DNA of 11,240 bases from Acidobacteriota bacterium (GTDB lineage: Bacteria > Acidobacteriota > Terriglobia > Terriglobales > Acidobacteriaceae), in the NCBI GenBank assembly GCA_021811745.1, contig JAJZNH010000846.1:1-11240 (forward strand). The letters are read 5' to 3'. How positions within the stretch are numbered: the stretch's first letter is position 1; every line of letters starts with the position of its first letter. Of this stretch, positions 1 through 6,091 are shown piece by piece. The notes beneath the pieces were generated by a model that had not been told where the DNA came from, did no database searches, and saw nothing but the letters and a program-made list of their open reading frames with translations. The translations under genes were made by a program, and so were the position numbers.

Positions 1-254
1 TCCTCCACCGTATCGCAGGCCTTGACCATCAGCATCACGCGGCGCGGCCGCTTGAGCAGACCGATAAACTCTTCCATGGTGTGAGCGCCCACCACCTGCG
101 TTCCCTTGGCCTCGTTGGCCAGGAAAGTATCCACTTTAGATACGGTACGGTTGAAAGCTGCTACTTTAAAGCCGTGGTCGTTCATGTTAAGGATAAGATT
201 TTGCCCCATGACAGCGAGGCCAATGAGGCCGATATCACATAATGGTTCAGGCAT
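1..254 (-). CDS. gnd: 6-phosphogluconate dehydrogenase, N-terminal part (cut by window edge)
   Basis: This cytoplasmic enzyme oxidatively decarboxylates 6-phosphogluconate to ribulose 5-phosphate with NAD(P)+, in the oxidative pentose phosphate pathway. The minus-strand translation starts MPEPLCDIGLIGLAVMGQNL and continues through LNMNDHGF and AAFNRT. This is the Rossmann dinucleotide-binding start of the family: glycine-rich GLIGLAVMG at residues 9-17 and the NRT motif after the second beta strand. Only about 84 residues are in the window, against roughly 470-490 in bacterial Gnd, so the substrate-binding and C-terminal helical domains lie outside. The start at 252-254 is supported by GGAGG four bases upstream on the minus strand (plus positions 259-263). 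A TAAAAT hexamer a little further upstream could be a -10 box, but I see no good -35. The gene is divergent from the universal stress protein gene. The family call is secure; which subtype (6-phosphogluconate enzyme rather than a close paralogue) rests on the N-terminus alone. Confidence 0.92.
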   Translation of the reverse strand, partial: MPEPLCDIGLIGLAVMGQNLILNMNDHGFKVAAFNRTVSKVDTFLANEAKGTQVVGAHTMEEFIGLLKRPRRVMLMVKACDTVE

Positions 255-587
255 ATGCCCTCCAAGGCCTAAATTTTATCATCGCAGCCGAACAGAGCTT
301 GACAGCGGGGTCGCTGGTTCCACTGCGTCGGGGTTGCTCGCAGTGGCTCAAGTCCGCGTTGTGTTGCGGGCCGATTCGGCTCCGCATTTTGGCCGCGCGC
401 ACAGGCTTGCCGAAGGCATTTCGACCCAGGCCGCGCGTTTGCCCCATGATGCAAGGGACGTAGTACGATGAACAGGGCCACTACTCTCAACTCCAAGACA
501 AGGGAGCGCTTTCGCCTTCCGGAATGCAAGCGTGGAGAACAGGAGCACAAAGAAGATCGATCCCAAAGAGGAAGGAAATACTCGCGC
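255..587. other. Divergent intergenic region between gnd and the universal stress protein gene
   Basis: This 333-bp stretch has no credible gene. The short open frames here have no recognisable motif. It must hold the promoters of both divergent genes. A TTGACA hexamer occurs at 299-304 on the plus strand, but no TATAAT-like box stands at the right distance, so I do not call a promoter. One perfect 8-bp hairpin lies at 320-346. A purine-rich AGAGGAAGGA at 567-576 precedes the stress protein start. Confidence 0.6.
320..346. repeat. Perfect 8-bp inverted repeat in the divergent promoter region
   Basis: CCACTGCG (320-327) and CGCAGTGG (339-346) are exact reverse complements separated by 11 bases. 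There is no T-tract on either side, so it is not an obvious intrinsic terminator. Its place between two divergent genes would suit an operator or an RNA leader hairpin. One such 8-bp repeat is also roughly what chance would give over the non-coding DNA of this window. Confidence 0.4.
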
Positions 588-1481
588 ATGGATGTTCCCG
601 TCAATGCTGTTCAGTTACCACCCAAGGCGGTAATCTACGCTACGGATTTTTCCTCGTACTCTGAGAATGCAGGGCGGTATGTGTCCTTGCTGGCGCGCCA
701 TTTCGATGCCGATTTGATGGTGGCGCACGCGTTTCTCCTGTCCCAGGCGGCCGAGGAGGTGGAGGCGGAATCCAACCCGCCTCAAAAGAGCGCACAGCGC
801 AGAGAATTGGAGAGCGCCCTGGCGGCCGTGGCGCAGCGCTTTGGGGAAGGTGCAAAGCGGGTGGTTCCAGTGCTCTTGGACGGCGATCCGCGCGAGAAGA
901 TTCCGCGCCTTGCGATGGAGAACGCGCCTTCGCTCCTCGTCTTGGGAACGCATGGCCGCGGCAGGGTGGAACGGGGCATCATCGGATCGGTCGCGGAACG
1001 AGTCCTGCGCGCTACTGACGGGCCGTCATTGACCGTTGGCCCGGATGTACCCGCTTTGCAGCCTGGAACGCAGCCGTTCCGCCACATCCTCTTTGCAACC
1101 GGCCTGTCTGCGGCATCCGTGCGCGGGGCCGCCTACGCCAAGGCGATGGCACAGACATTCCATGCACGCCTGGATGTGCTGCACGTCGCCCATCCCGAAG
1201 ACATGGAAGATCCGGGGCGGATGAAGGAGATTCGGGAGCATCTCACGACAACTCTGGAGAGCGTTCTTCCCGGCGAGGCTTGGGAAGCTCTCGACCCGAA
1301 AGGGGCCATCGAGACGGGCAGGGCTCACCGCCGCATCTTGGATTACATACATGGTTCTTCCGTGGACCTGTTGGTGCTGGCGCTTCGGAAGAGTTCGCAC
1401 CAGTGGCTGCAACCGCGGCTGTCGGGTGCATTTCACATCGTGGCAAACGCGCCTTGTCCTGTAATGACCATCACCGGCTGA
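588..1481 (+). CDS. Tandem-domain universal stress protein (UspA family)
   Basis: A 297-residue cytoplasmic protein built of two UspA folds, about residues 13-152 and 164-296. Domain 1 begins VIYATDFSSYSENAG and ends with a textbook ATP-binding signature G-x2-G-x9-G-S: G120, G123, G133, S134 (GTHGRGRVERGIIGS). Domain 2 begins HILFATGLSAASVRGAAYA, but the corresponding segment near 265-283 (ALRKSSHQWLQPRLSG) has lost the G-x2-G pattern, so it probably does not bind nucleotide the same way. The frame stays open upstream to an ATG at 468. I prefer the ATG at 588, because the extra 40 residues are charged and non-conserved-looking, and AGAGGAAGGA (567-576) lies just upstream of 588. The length matches two-domain Usp proteins of about 280-300 residues. 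These proteins are generally linked to survival under starvation, redox or energy stress. The specific role here is unknown. It is convergent with the cytochrome c gene, with no clear terminator in the 120 bp between. Confidence 0.9.
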   Translation: MDVPVNAVQLPPKAVIYATDFSSYSENAGRYVSLLARHFDADLMVAHAFLLSQAAEEVEAESNPPQKSAQRRELESALAAVAQRFGEGAKRVVPVLLDGDPREKIPRLAMENAPSLLVLGTHGRGRVERGIIGSVAERVLRATDGPSLTVGPDVPALQPGTQPFRHILFATGLSAASVRGAAYAKAMAQTFHARLDVLHVAHPEDMEDPGRMKEIREHLTTTLESVLPGEAWEALDPKGAIETGRAHRRILDYIHGSSVDLLVLALRKSSHQWLQPRLSGAFHIVANAPCPVMTITG

Positions 1482-1601
1482 ACAATGGGCAGCTGCTGGC
1501 GTCAGACCACCTGCGGCGCGCGCCTTTGGCTGCACCTTCCTGGCGTGGGATCTGTGCGTGGCCAGCCTGCACAATGATCAAGTTCTTCCGCGCCTCTGCG
1601 C

Positions 1602-2090
1602 TTATTTCGCGCTGCTGCCGGCAGCCGGCTGCGATTGAGAGAAGCTGCGAATGTAAAGGATGAGGCCCCATACGGCCGCGTTGTCTGCACGGCTCGCGGT
1701 TTCGGGGGGCATTTTGCCCTTTCCTGTGCGGATGGTGTCGAACAACAGACCGTCGGGCTTGGCGGCTAGCGTCTTCGCACTGGTCCAATTGTCGAGCGAA
1801 AGGCCCATGCTTTTGGCCACGTCGGTCTGGCCGTTGCCGTTCTCTCCGTGACACATTGCACAGTCCATGTTGAACAGAGCCTTGGCTTTGGCGAACACTT
1901 GAGGAGTGGGCTTCACAGGGTTCTTAGCGTCTGGAGCCATGGGACCAGAAGGAGTTGCCGGGGCCGGAGCAGCCGGTTGAGCCTCAGCTGGCGCTTGTGG
2001 CGGAGCCTGCTGTTGCGCACGCGCAAACGCGCACGCAGGAGCGAGAGTGAACAGAGTTGCTGCAAAAAGAAGCAGAAAGAACTTCAACAT
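1602..2090 (-). CDS. Exported mono-haem class I cytochrome c
   Basis: A 162-residue protein that would carry electrons in the periplasm. Residues 1-25 (MLKFFLLLFAATLFTLAPAC, then AFARA) form a Sec signal peptide, with likely cleavage after an AxA near 23-25. A Gln/Pro/Ala-rich linker follows to about residue 55. The haem domain begins around 64 with the c-type motif CAMCH at 77-81 (plus 1848-1862). Met127 in GKGKMPPE is the expected distal iron ligand, and the C-terminal helix is AVWGLILYIRSF. C20 sits in LAPAC, a poor lipobox, so a lipoprotein is possible but unlikely. The frame extends to an ATG at 2132. The ATG at 2088-2090 is chosen because GAGGAGG lies five bases upstream (plus 2096-2102) and the signal peptide then begins directly. 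It is a single gene and no oxidase or dehydrogenase partner is adjacent, so its redox partner cannot be told. Confidence 0.9.
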   Translation of the reverse strand: MLKFFLLLFAATLFTLAPACAFARAQQQAPPQAPAEAQPAAPAPATPSGPMAPDAKNPVKPTPQVFAKAKALFNMDCAMCHGENGNGQTDVAKSMGLSLDNWTSAKTLAAKPDGLLFDTIRTGKGKMPPETASRADNAAVWGLILYIRSFSQSQPAAGSSAK

Positions 2091-2155
2091 GACAGCCTCC
2101 TCAACGACGGATGTCAAGGGACGGGCATCCATTTATTAATTGAGTTTCTGCCCGC

Positions 2156-2161
2156 ATTATA
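2156..2161 (-). promoter_or_regulatory. TATAAT -10 hexamer upstream of the cytochrome c gene
   Basis: The minus strand reads a perfect TATAAT here, about 65 bp upstream of the cytochrome c start, which would give a leader of roughly 60 nt. The sequence at the usual -35 distance (TGGCCC with a 17-bp spacer) is a poor match. A TTGTCG sits too close, at 11 bp. The assignment therefore rests on the -10 and its position only. Confidence 0.4.
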
Positions 2162-2309
2162 GGCTGAATTGACGACAAGGGCCAGCGCTACTACTCTTGC
2201 CCTGTGCATTTTGTCATACCACAATAGCAATGTCCGCTTGGTTGAGAATCATGCAGTTGCTCTGAACTGCGGCGTTGTTTGTGGATTGAAGGACAAATTT
2301 CAAGAGTGA

Positions 2310-2570
2310 TAGGGAGGAGTTTGAGCAACTTTTCCCGCAAGCGGTCAATATGCTCCGGGGCGGCGGAAGCGTGCGGCCCAGGCAAAGCGGCACATTCGAC
2401 CACCCAGCAGCGCAGCTGCAGGACAAAGCCGCGTCTACCCTCGGCATGCTTAACGACTTCGAGTTGAATTCCGTGCTATACGGCAGCCGGGGTAGCATTT
2501 TCTCCTGTGTATCCCTGATCGATTAAGTTCAGCTCGATACGTGCTCGCGTAACCTCCTGCATAACCGCTT
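2310..2570 (-). pseudogene. Decayed IS5-superfamily transposase, C-terminal remnant
   Basis: Read on the minus strand, this stretch gives LIDQGYTGENATPAAV, then a TAG stop, then HGIQLEVVKHAEGRRGFVLQ and CWVVE. After a frame change it gives RFAWAARFRR. Joined, these match the order and wording of the C-terminal catalytic part of IS5-superfamily DDE transposases of the IS427/IS1031 type, typically (V)DQGYTGE, then HGI.LEVVK, then RRGFVLLPRRWVVERSFAW.ARFRRLA. The D of DQGYTG and the E of WVVE would be acidic catalytic positions. At least one in-frame stop and one frameshift (near 2390) break it, and no intact start or upstream half is present. It therefore cannot encode a working enzyme. I did not find terminal inverted repeats or target duplications. 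Family recognition is from memory of motif wording, not from an alignment. Confidence 0.72.
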
Positions 2571-2660
2571 ATCCCAATTCTTCAGTTCTGTATGTGCCAC
2601 CTGTTCTCTTCGTGTTCAGCGATAGCCTTGCCGTAAATCGAACAGATAATATTGCGCAGG

Positions 2661-2746
2661 TTTCTATCATGCTTTGAAACTCTTCACGGTGGCCCCTAGC
2701 GCGCATACTTCTCAAAATTCGGCTGGCCGGCAAATGATATCCAGCG
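2661..2746 (-). pseudogene. Possible N-terminal remnant of an IS5-group transposase
   Basis: The minus strand reads WISFAGQPNFEKYAR in one frame and, after a shift near 2698, RGHREEFQSMIE in another. IS5-group transposases commonly begin with a short segment of the type (SFA)..FEKY.(R)K.RRE.FL..ME, so the two pieces together look like that N-terminus broken by a frameshift and stop codons. The fragment lies between two other transposase fragments. Whether it belongs with one of them, after an internal deletion, or comes from a third element cannot be decided from the sequence. It is short, so chance resemblance is possible. Confidence 0.4.
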
Positions 2747-2949
2747 CACCTTGTTCTCGAGCCAGTTAAGAGGTCTACGCAAACTCGGAGTGCAGATCTG
2801 CCTTGTTCAGAGATTCTTTAAGGGCACTTCTGAAGATCAGCGAGTTATGAAGCAAAAATTCCCCTGTTCCGCCGTACGCGCTCAAAAAAAGATAGTCGAT
2901 TTTGCGGTTATCGAACATGTTCTTTTGCCTGACGGAGGTTCTATCAAGC

Positions 2950-3420
2950 CCGGGCAGACACACTGCGCCCCAAGCGGGGCCAGCTGGAAAATGCTCTTGG
3001 CGCGCTGGCGGCGGTGCCGGCAGGTGTTGACCAAGGCAAAGGCTGTACATAGCCATTCTCTGTTCTTGTACAACCCGCGATGGCGCATTTTGGTAAATCC
3101 AATGACGCGTTTGAGGATACGAACCGGCCACTCTACCTTGGAGCGCACCCGCGCTTTGGTGTGGTTCTTGCGCTTCTGGTCCTGATTGAACTCGGCCCTG
3201 GTTTTCACTTACCGACTGGTCATGTCCTGCGCCGTGGCTTGATGAATCGGCTCGGTCTGTCCCAGATACCCCGCGACGCCTCACACTCATTGTCACCGTG
3301 CAACAGGTCGGGCAGCCTGTGCACATCGTGTACACTGGCTGCTGCGGTGCACATCGAATGCACAACCCGTTCCCTGGAACCAATGCCGCTTTACCGCCTT
3401 GGCGCCGAGATAGCACTTCA
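2950..3420 (-). pseudogene. Decayed IS5-group transposase, central and C-terminal remnant
   Basis: The minus strand gives three collinear blocks in different frames. The first (about 3283-3378) reads VHSMCTAAASVHDVHRLPDL followed by LHGDNE. The second (about 3210-3282) reads AGYLGQTEPIHQATAQDMTS. The third (about 3004-3208) reads RAEFNQDQKRKNHTKARVRS, then KVEWPVRILKRVIGFTKMRH, then RGLYKNREWLCTAFALVN. These follow the familiar order in IS5-group DDE transposases: VHS..TTAANVHD...LLHG, then GDAGY.GQTE, then K.RVR..VEWPFR..KR.FGF.KVRYRGL.KN. The catalytic Asp of the GDAGY motif appears as Val, and there are at least two frameshifts plus a stop. The N-terminal half is absent. It is a dead insertion sequence. 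It is distinct from the remnant at 2310-2570, whose C-terminal wording belongs to another IS5 subgroup. Confidence 0.8.
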
Positions 3421-3675
3421 TTTTTCAGGGGTTATGAAGAAGATCCGGCGAGGTCTGAGTTTCCAACCGTTTCAAGCTTGACTCGCACTGGTCGCACCGC
3501 CTATTTTTTCCACGAGCCCGCCGGAGCAAGTTTTTTCATTTCGGGTACACGGCCGGAAGTTTCGTTCGTTGCACAGTTGGCGACTAGAGGTCTAGAGGCA
3601 ACGAAACGATCAGATTTTCCGGTTCGATCGGGATTTCCAATCGTCAGAATAGCGAGGACATAGAGGGAGATTACA
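3421..3675 (+). other. Upstream region of the sulfatase gene
   Basis: About 255 bp with no recognisable coding signal. It holds the nested inverted repeat at 3562-3609 and, just before the sulfatase start, the ribosome binding site GGGAG at 3665-3669, six bases from the ATG. I see no convincing -35/-10 pair. The left part may still be degraded insertion-sequence DNA. Confidence 0.5.
3562..3609. promoter_or_regulatory. Nested inverted repeats upstream of the sulfatase gene
   Basis: The outer arms TTCGTTGC (3565-3572) and GCAACGAA (3598-3605) are exact complements with a 25-bp spacer. Allowing one bulged A (3606), three further pairs (3562-3564 with 3607-3609) extend the stem to 11 bp. Inside lies a second palindrome, CTAGA-GG-TCTAG (3584-3595). 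The element ends about 66 bp before the sulfatase ATG. It could be an operator, a leader hairpin, or the worn end of a mobile element. The sequence alone does not decide. Confidence 0.4.
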
Positions 3676-5325
3676 ATGGCTGCTGAATTTAACAGGCGAA
3701 AGTTCCTGGAAGTATCCGGCGCAGCGATGATGGCGGGGGCATTGTCACGTCAAGCCTCTTCCGGGCAGGCTCCGCAGCCCCCGGCAGGGAACTCCTCCGA
3801 TTCAACTGGCGCCGCGGAACGGCGGTCGAGTCTGGCGAAGCGCCCCAACATCATTTTGTTTCAGCCCGACGAATTGCGCGCCGATAGCTTGGCTTGTTTC
3901 GGCAATCCCCTCACCAAGACGCCCAATTTCGACCGTTTGGCGGCGGAAGGCGCAAAGTTTACCAATTGCCACGTGCAATATCCGGTGTGCGGAGCGTCCC
4001 GCTGCAGCTTTTTGACCGGCTGGCCGACCAGCGTTCGCGGACACCGAAGTCTCTACTACTTTTTGCGCCCTTATGAACCAAATCTCTTCCGGTATCTCAA
4101 GGACGGCGGCTATGACGTTTATTGGTACGGAAAGAATGACGCCCTGGCGGCCGAAAGCTTTTACGGCAGCGTGACGGAATGGTCAGAGGTGGGCAAAGGC
4201 GGTCGAGCTCGTTTTGCTGGCCGAGGAGCGCCAGGAATCATGAAAGGTGGCACCCCAATGCCTGACGATTTCCTGTTTCCGCCCATGGGGGACCGCCGCG
4301 AGGAGAACGACTACCGGTTAGTGCTATCGGCCATCGACATTCTGGAGCGAACAGAGACCGACAAGCCATTTTGCATTTTTCTTCCCCTCATTAATCCGCA
4401 TCCTCCTTACACCTGCCCGGCGGACTTCTACAACATGTATTCTCCCAACGATGTTCCAGCTCCCATTCCATTCGGATTACCGAGACGCCCGAGTTTTCAC
4501 GAGAAAATTCGAGAACGCTACGGTTTGACCAACGTGCCGGAAGCGACGCTTCGCAAGATCAAGGCCGTCTACTATGGGCAGGTCAGCTTCCAGGATTGGG
4601 TGCTGGGGCAATTATTGGAGGCGCTCGACCGCACCAACCACGACAAGGATACGGCCGTGATCTGCTTCTCCGATCATGGCGACTACACCGGCGATTACGG
4701 GCTAGTGGAAAAATGGCCGAGCGGATTGGAGGATGTCCTCACCCACGTCCCGATGATTGCGCGCGTGCCTGGTGGTGTCCCCGGCGTCGAATCGCACGAT
4801 ATGATTGAGAACTTTGACATGATGGCGACTTGCCTGGATTTGGCGGGAATCCAGGCCAAACATACACATTTTTCCAGGAGCCTGCTGCCCCAAGTCTCCG
4901 GCAAGGCGGGCGACCCCAACCGGGCAGCGTTCTGCGAAGGCGGCTATAACGTGTATGAGCCGCAGTGTTACGAACCTCTGACAACCGGAGGGATCTACGC
5001 TCCGAAAGTCCGCCTGCAGAACGAAGAGCCGCAGACGATTACCCGTTGCGCCATGGTGAGAACGCAAGATGCGAAGCTGATCGTGAGGCCACAAGGACAG
5101 AGTGAATTGTACGTTTATAAGACGGATCCGCACGAGGAACACAATCTCTACGGCGAATCCGGAGTGGCAGCGCTCCAGGATGAACTCCAGACGCGACTGA
5201 CGCATTGGTACATTAATACGACTGGCATCGCGCCGTTCGACAAGGATGCGCGCGACTCACCACCCGATACTCCCGGCCGAAAGCCGCCGGAGCCAGGGTG
5301 GCAAGAGGCAATATTGGATACGTAG
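3676..5325 (+). CDS. Tat-exported formylglycine-dependent sulfatase (S1 family)
   Basis: A 549-residue enzyme expected to hydrolyse sulfate esters outside the cytoplasm. Residues 6-24 (NRRKFLEVSGAAMMAGALS) are a twin-arginine signal, followed by a Pro/Ser-rich spacer to about 50. The sulfatase fold begins at RPNIILFQPDELRADSL (56-72), with metal-binding D65. The formylglycine site is C105-G-A-S-R, a C-x-A-x-R variant of the usual C-x-P-x-R; both are recognised by formylglycine-generating enzyme. The LTG after it is followed by Trp rather than Arg. The second metal pair is D333-H334 in CFSDHGDYTGDYGLVEKW (330-347). The C-terminal subdomain ends in a Pro-rich tail. Length is typical of arylsulfatase or choline-sulfatase-like members (450-600). 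The substrate is not predictable. No maturase gene is in the window. The start is fixed by GGGAG six bases upstream and by the Tat motif. The downstream neighbour on the same strand is a mannosidase, 0.96 kb away. Confidence 0.93.
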   Translation: MAAEFNRRKFLEVSGAAMMAGALSRQASSGQAPQPPAGNSSDSTGAAERRSSLAKRPNIILFQPDELRADSLACFGNPLTKTPNFDRLAAEGAKFTNCHVQYPVCGASRCSFLTGWPTSVRGHRSLYYFLRPYEPNLFRYLKDGGYDVYWYGKNDALAAESFYGSVTEWSEVGKGGRARFAGRGAPGIMKGGTPMPDDFLFPPMGDRREENDYRLVLSAIDILERTETDKPFCIFLPLINPHPPYTCPADFYNMYSPNDVPAPIPFGLPRRPSFHEKIRERYGLTNVPEATLRKIKAVYYGQVSFQDWVLGQLLEALDRTNHDKDTAVICFSDHGDYTGDYGLVEKWPSGLEDVLTHVPMIARVPGGVPGVESHDMIENFDMMATCLDLAGIQAKHTHFSRSLLPQVSGKAGDPNRAAFCEGGYNVYEPQCYEPLTTGGIYAPKVRLQNEEPQTITRCAMVRTQDAKLIVRPQGQSELYVYKTDPHEEHNLYGESGVAALQDELQTRLTHWYINTTGIAPFDKDARDSPPDTPGRKPPEPGWQEAILDT

Positions 5326-5339
5326 AGATGAAAGGCATG

Positions 5340-5369
5340 CTGCCGGCGCCGCTGCCGATGCGCCGGCAG
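5340..5369 (+). terminator. Perfect 10-bp GC-rich hairpin after the sulfatase gene
   Basis: CTGCCGGCGC (5340-5349) and GCGCCGGCAG (5360-5369) are exact complements around a 10-base loop, starting 14 bases after the sulfatase stop codon. The position and strength suit a transcript end. The following bases (ATGTTAAGAG) lack a T-tract, so it may work as an RNA-stabilising 3' end or with help from Rho rather than as a classic intrinsic terminator. Confidence 0.6.
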
Positions 5370-5669
5370 ATGTTAAGAGGCTTGATCGTTGTCTGCTTGA
5401 TTTTGACATCTGGCCGACGGTAGCTCTCAGTTCCCATTGACTCCTGCTCACCGCAAGGAGTGGCAAAGTTGGGGGCAGAGCAACGACTTGACCTTGCCAC
5501 CGGCTGCGCCTTTTAGTGGGGCGGATGAAGACAGAGCGGCCGTCTTGATGAAGGGTAAGAATGGCGGCGTATATTGAAAGACCGTTTTGAGTATTGTTCA
5601 CGAGATGAATGGGTATCGGCTGAACTTGGCCAGGGCCGGGAACCTTAGTGGCACGGGCCGGCCACATAA

Positions 5670-5700
5670 GCCTCGCCGCACTTGGGCCTGCAGGCGAGGC
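5670..5700. repeat. 8-bp inverted repeat with 15-base loop
   Basis: GCCTCGCC (5670-5677) and GGCGAGGC (5693-5700) are exact complements. The bases just upstream contain the 8-bp palindrome GGCCGGCC. There is no T-tract. Its function is unknown. Confidence 0.35.
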
Positions 5701-5760
5701 CGGCTCGTGGGCAGAAGGAACTCGACCTGGTCAAGAGAATTCAGAAATGTTGGAGGCATC

Positions 5761-5788
5761 CTGTGACTCGAAAGCTCTCGAGCTGTGA
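5761..5788. repeat. Palindrome flanked by CTGTGA direct repeats
   Basis: CTGTGA (5761-5766) and CTGTGA (5783-5788) directly abut a palindromic block CTCGA-AAGCTC-TCGAG (5767-5782). The two outer hexamers are in the same orientation. A symmetric repressor or CRP-type site would have them inverted. It could be the footprint of a tiny insertion or a direct-repeat binding site. Confidence 0.3.
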
Positions 5789-6040
5789 TTGGGCCGGAAT
5801 CCTCGACTCCCGTGCCCGATGAGGTCAAACCCACGGATTCATGAAACGAGGAGAGTCGACGAAGGTGGAGAGAAGTACCGGATTGTTTCTCTGTGTTGAA
5901 GTTCTTTGATGTGAAATTGCACGGGCACAATCACATTCTGTGCCTGCTTTGACCGGCAACATGCGCGTCGACGAGCCGCTCAGCGAGGTGACTTTTGCAG
6001 AAAGGATCACGCTCATTCATGGCGCTACACCAACAATCTC

Positions 6041-6091
6041 GGTGGCACAAAATACCGGACATGCCACCCTCTCATCATGCTTACCGGTATT
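6041..6091 (+). ncRNA. Candidate H-type pseudoknot in the leader of the mannosidase gene
   Basis: Stem 1 pairs GGTGGCA (6041-6047) with TGCCACC (6062-6068). Its loop contains AATACCGG (6051-6058), which pairs exactly with CCGGTATT (6084-6091). The two stems interleave as in an H-type pseudoknot, with connectors of 3, 3 and 15 bases. The element lies about 200 bp upstream of the mannosidase start and would be read only if the transcript begins far upstream. Each stem alone is short enough to occur by chance. I know of no named riboswitch or RNA family that it fits. Confidence 0.25.

Noticed and set aside
299..304. TTGACA hexamer as a -35 box for the stress protein gene
   Set aside because: No TATAAT-like sequence stands 15-19 bases downstream, and the position is nearly 290 bp before the start codon.
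468..587. Upstream in-frame ATG extending the universal stress protein by 40 residues
   Set aside because: The extension is highly charged and precedes the first Usp beta strand by far. The ATG at 588 has a better ribosome binding site and gives the usual family length.
2775..3416. A 213-codon minus-strand open frame across the IS remnant
   Set aside because: Its translation matches no family, whereas pieces of the other two frames match IS5-group transposase blocks in order. It is a chance frame through a decayed transposase.
5761..5788. CRP-type binding site (TGTGA half-sites)
   Set aside because: The two TGTGA halves are in the same orientation rather than inverted, and the spacing is wrong for CRP.
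5257..5930. Minus-strand open frames 5257-5667 and 5598-5930 as genes
   Set aside because: The first overlaps the sulfatase 3' end and runs through the hairpin. Neither has a ribosome binding site or a recognisable motif, and the composition is Ser/Arg/Pro-rich noise.
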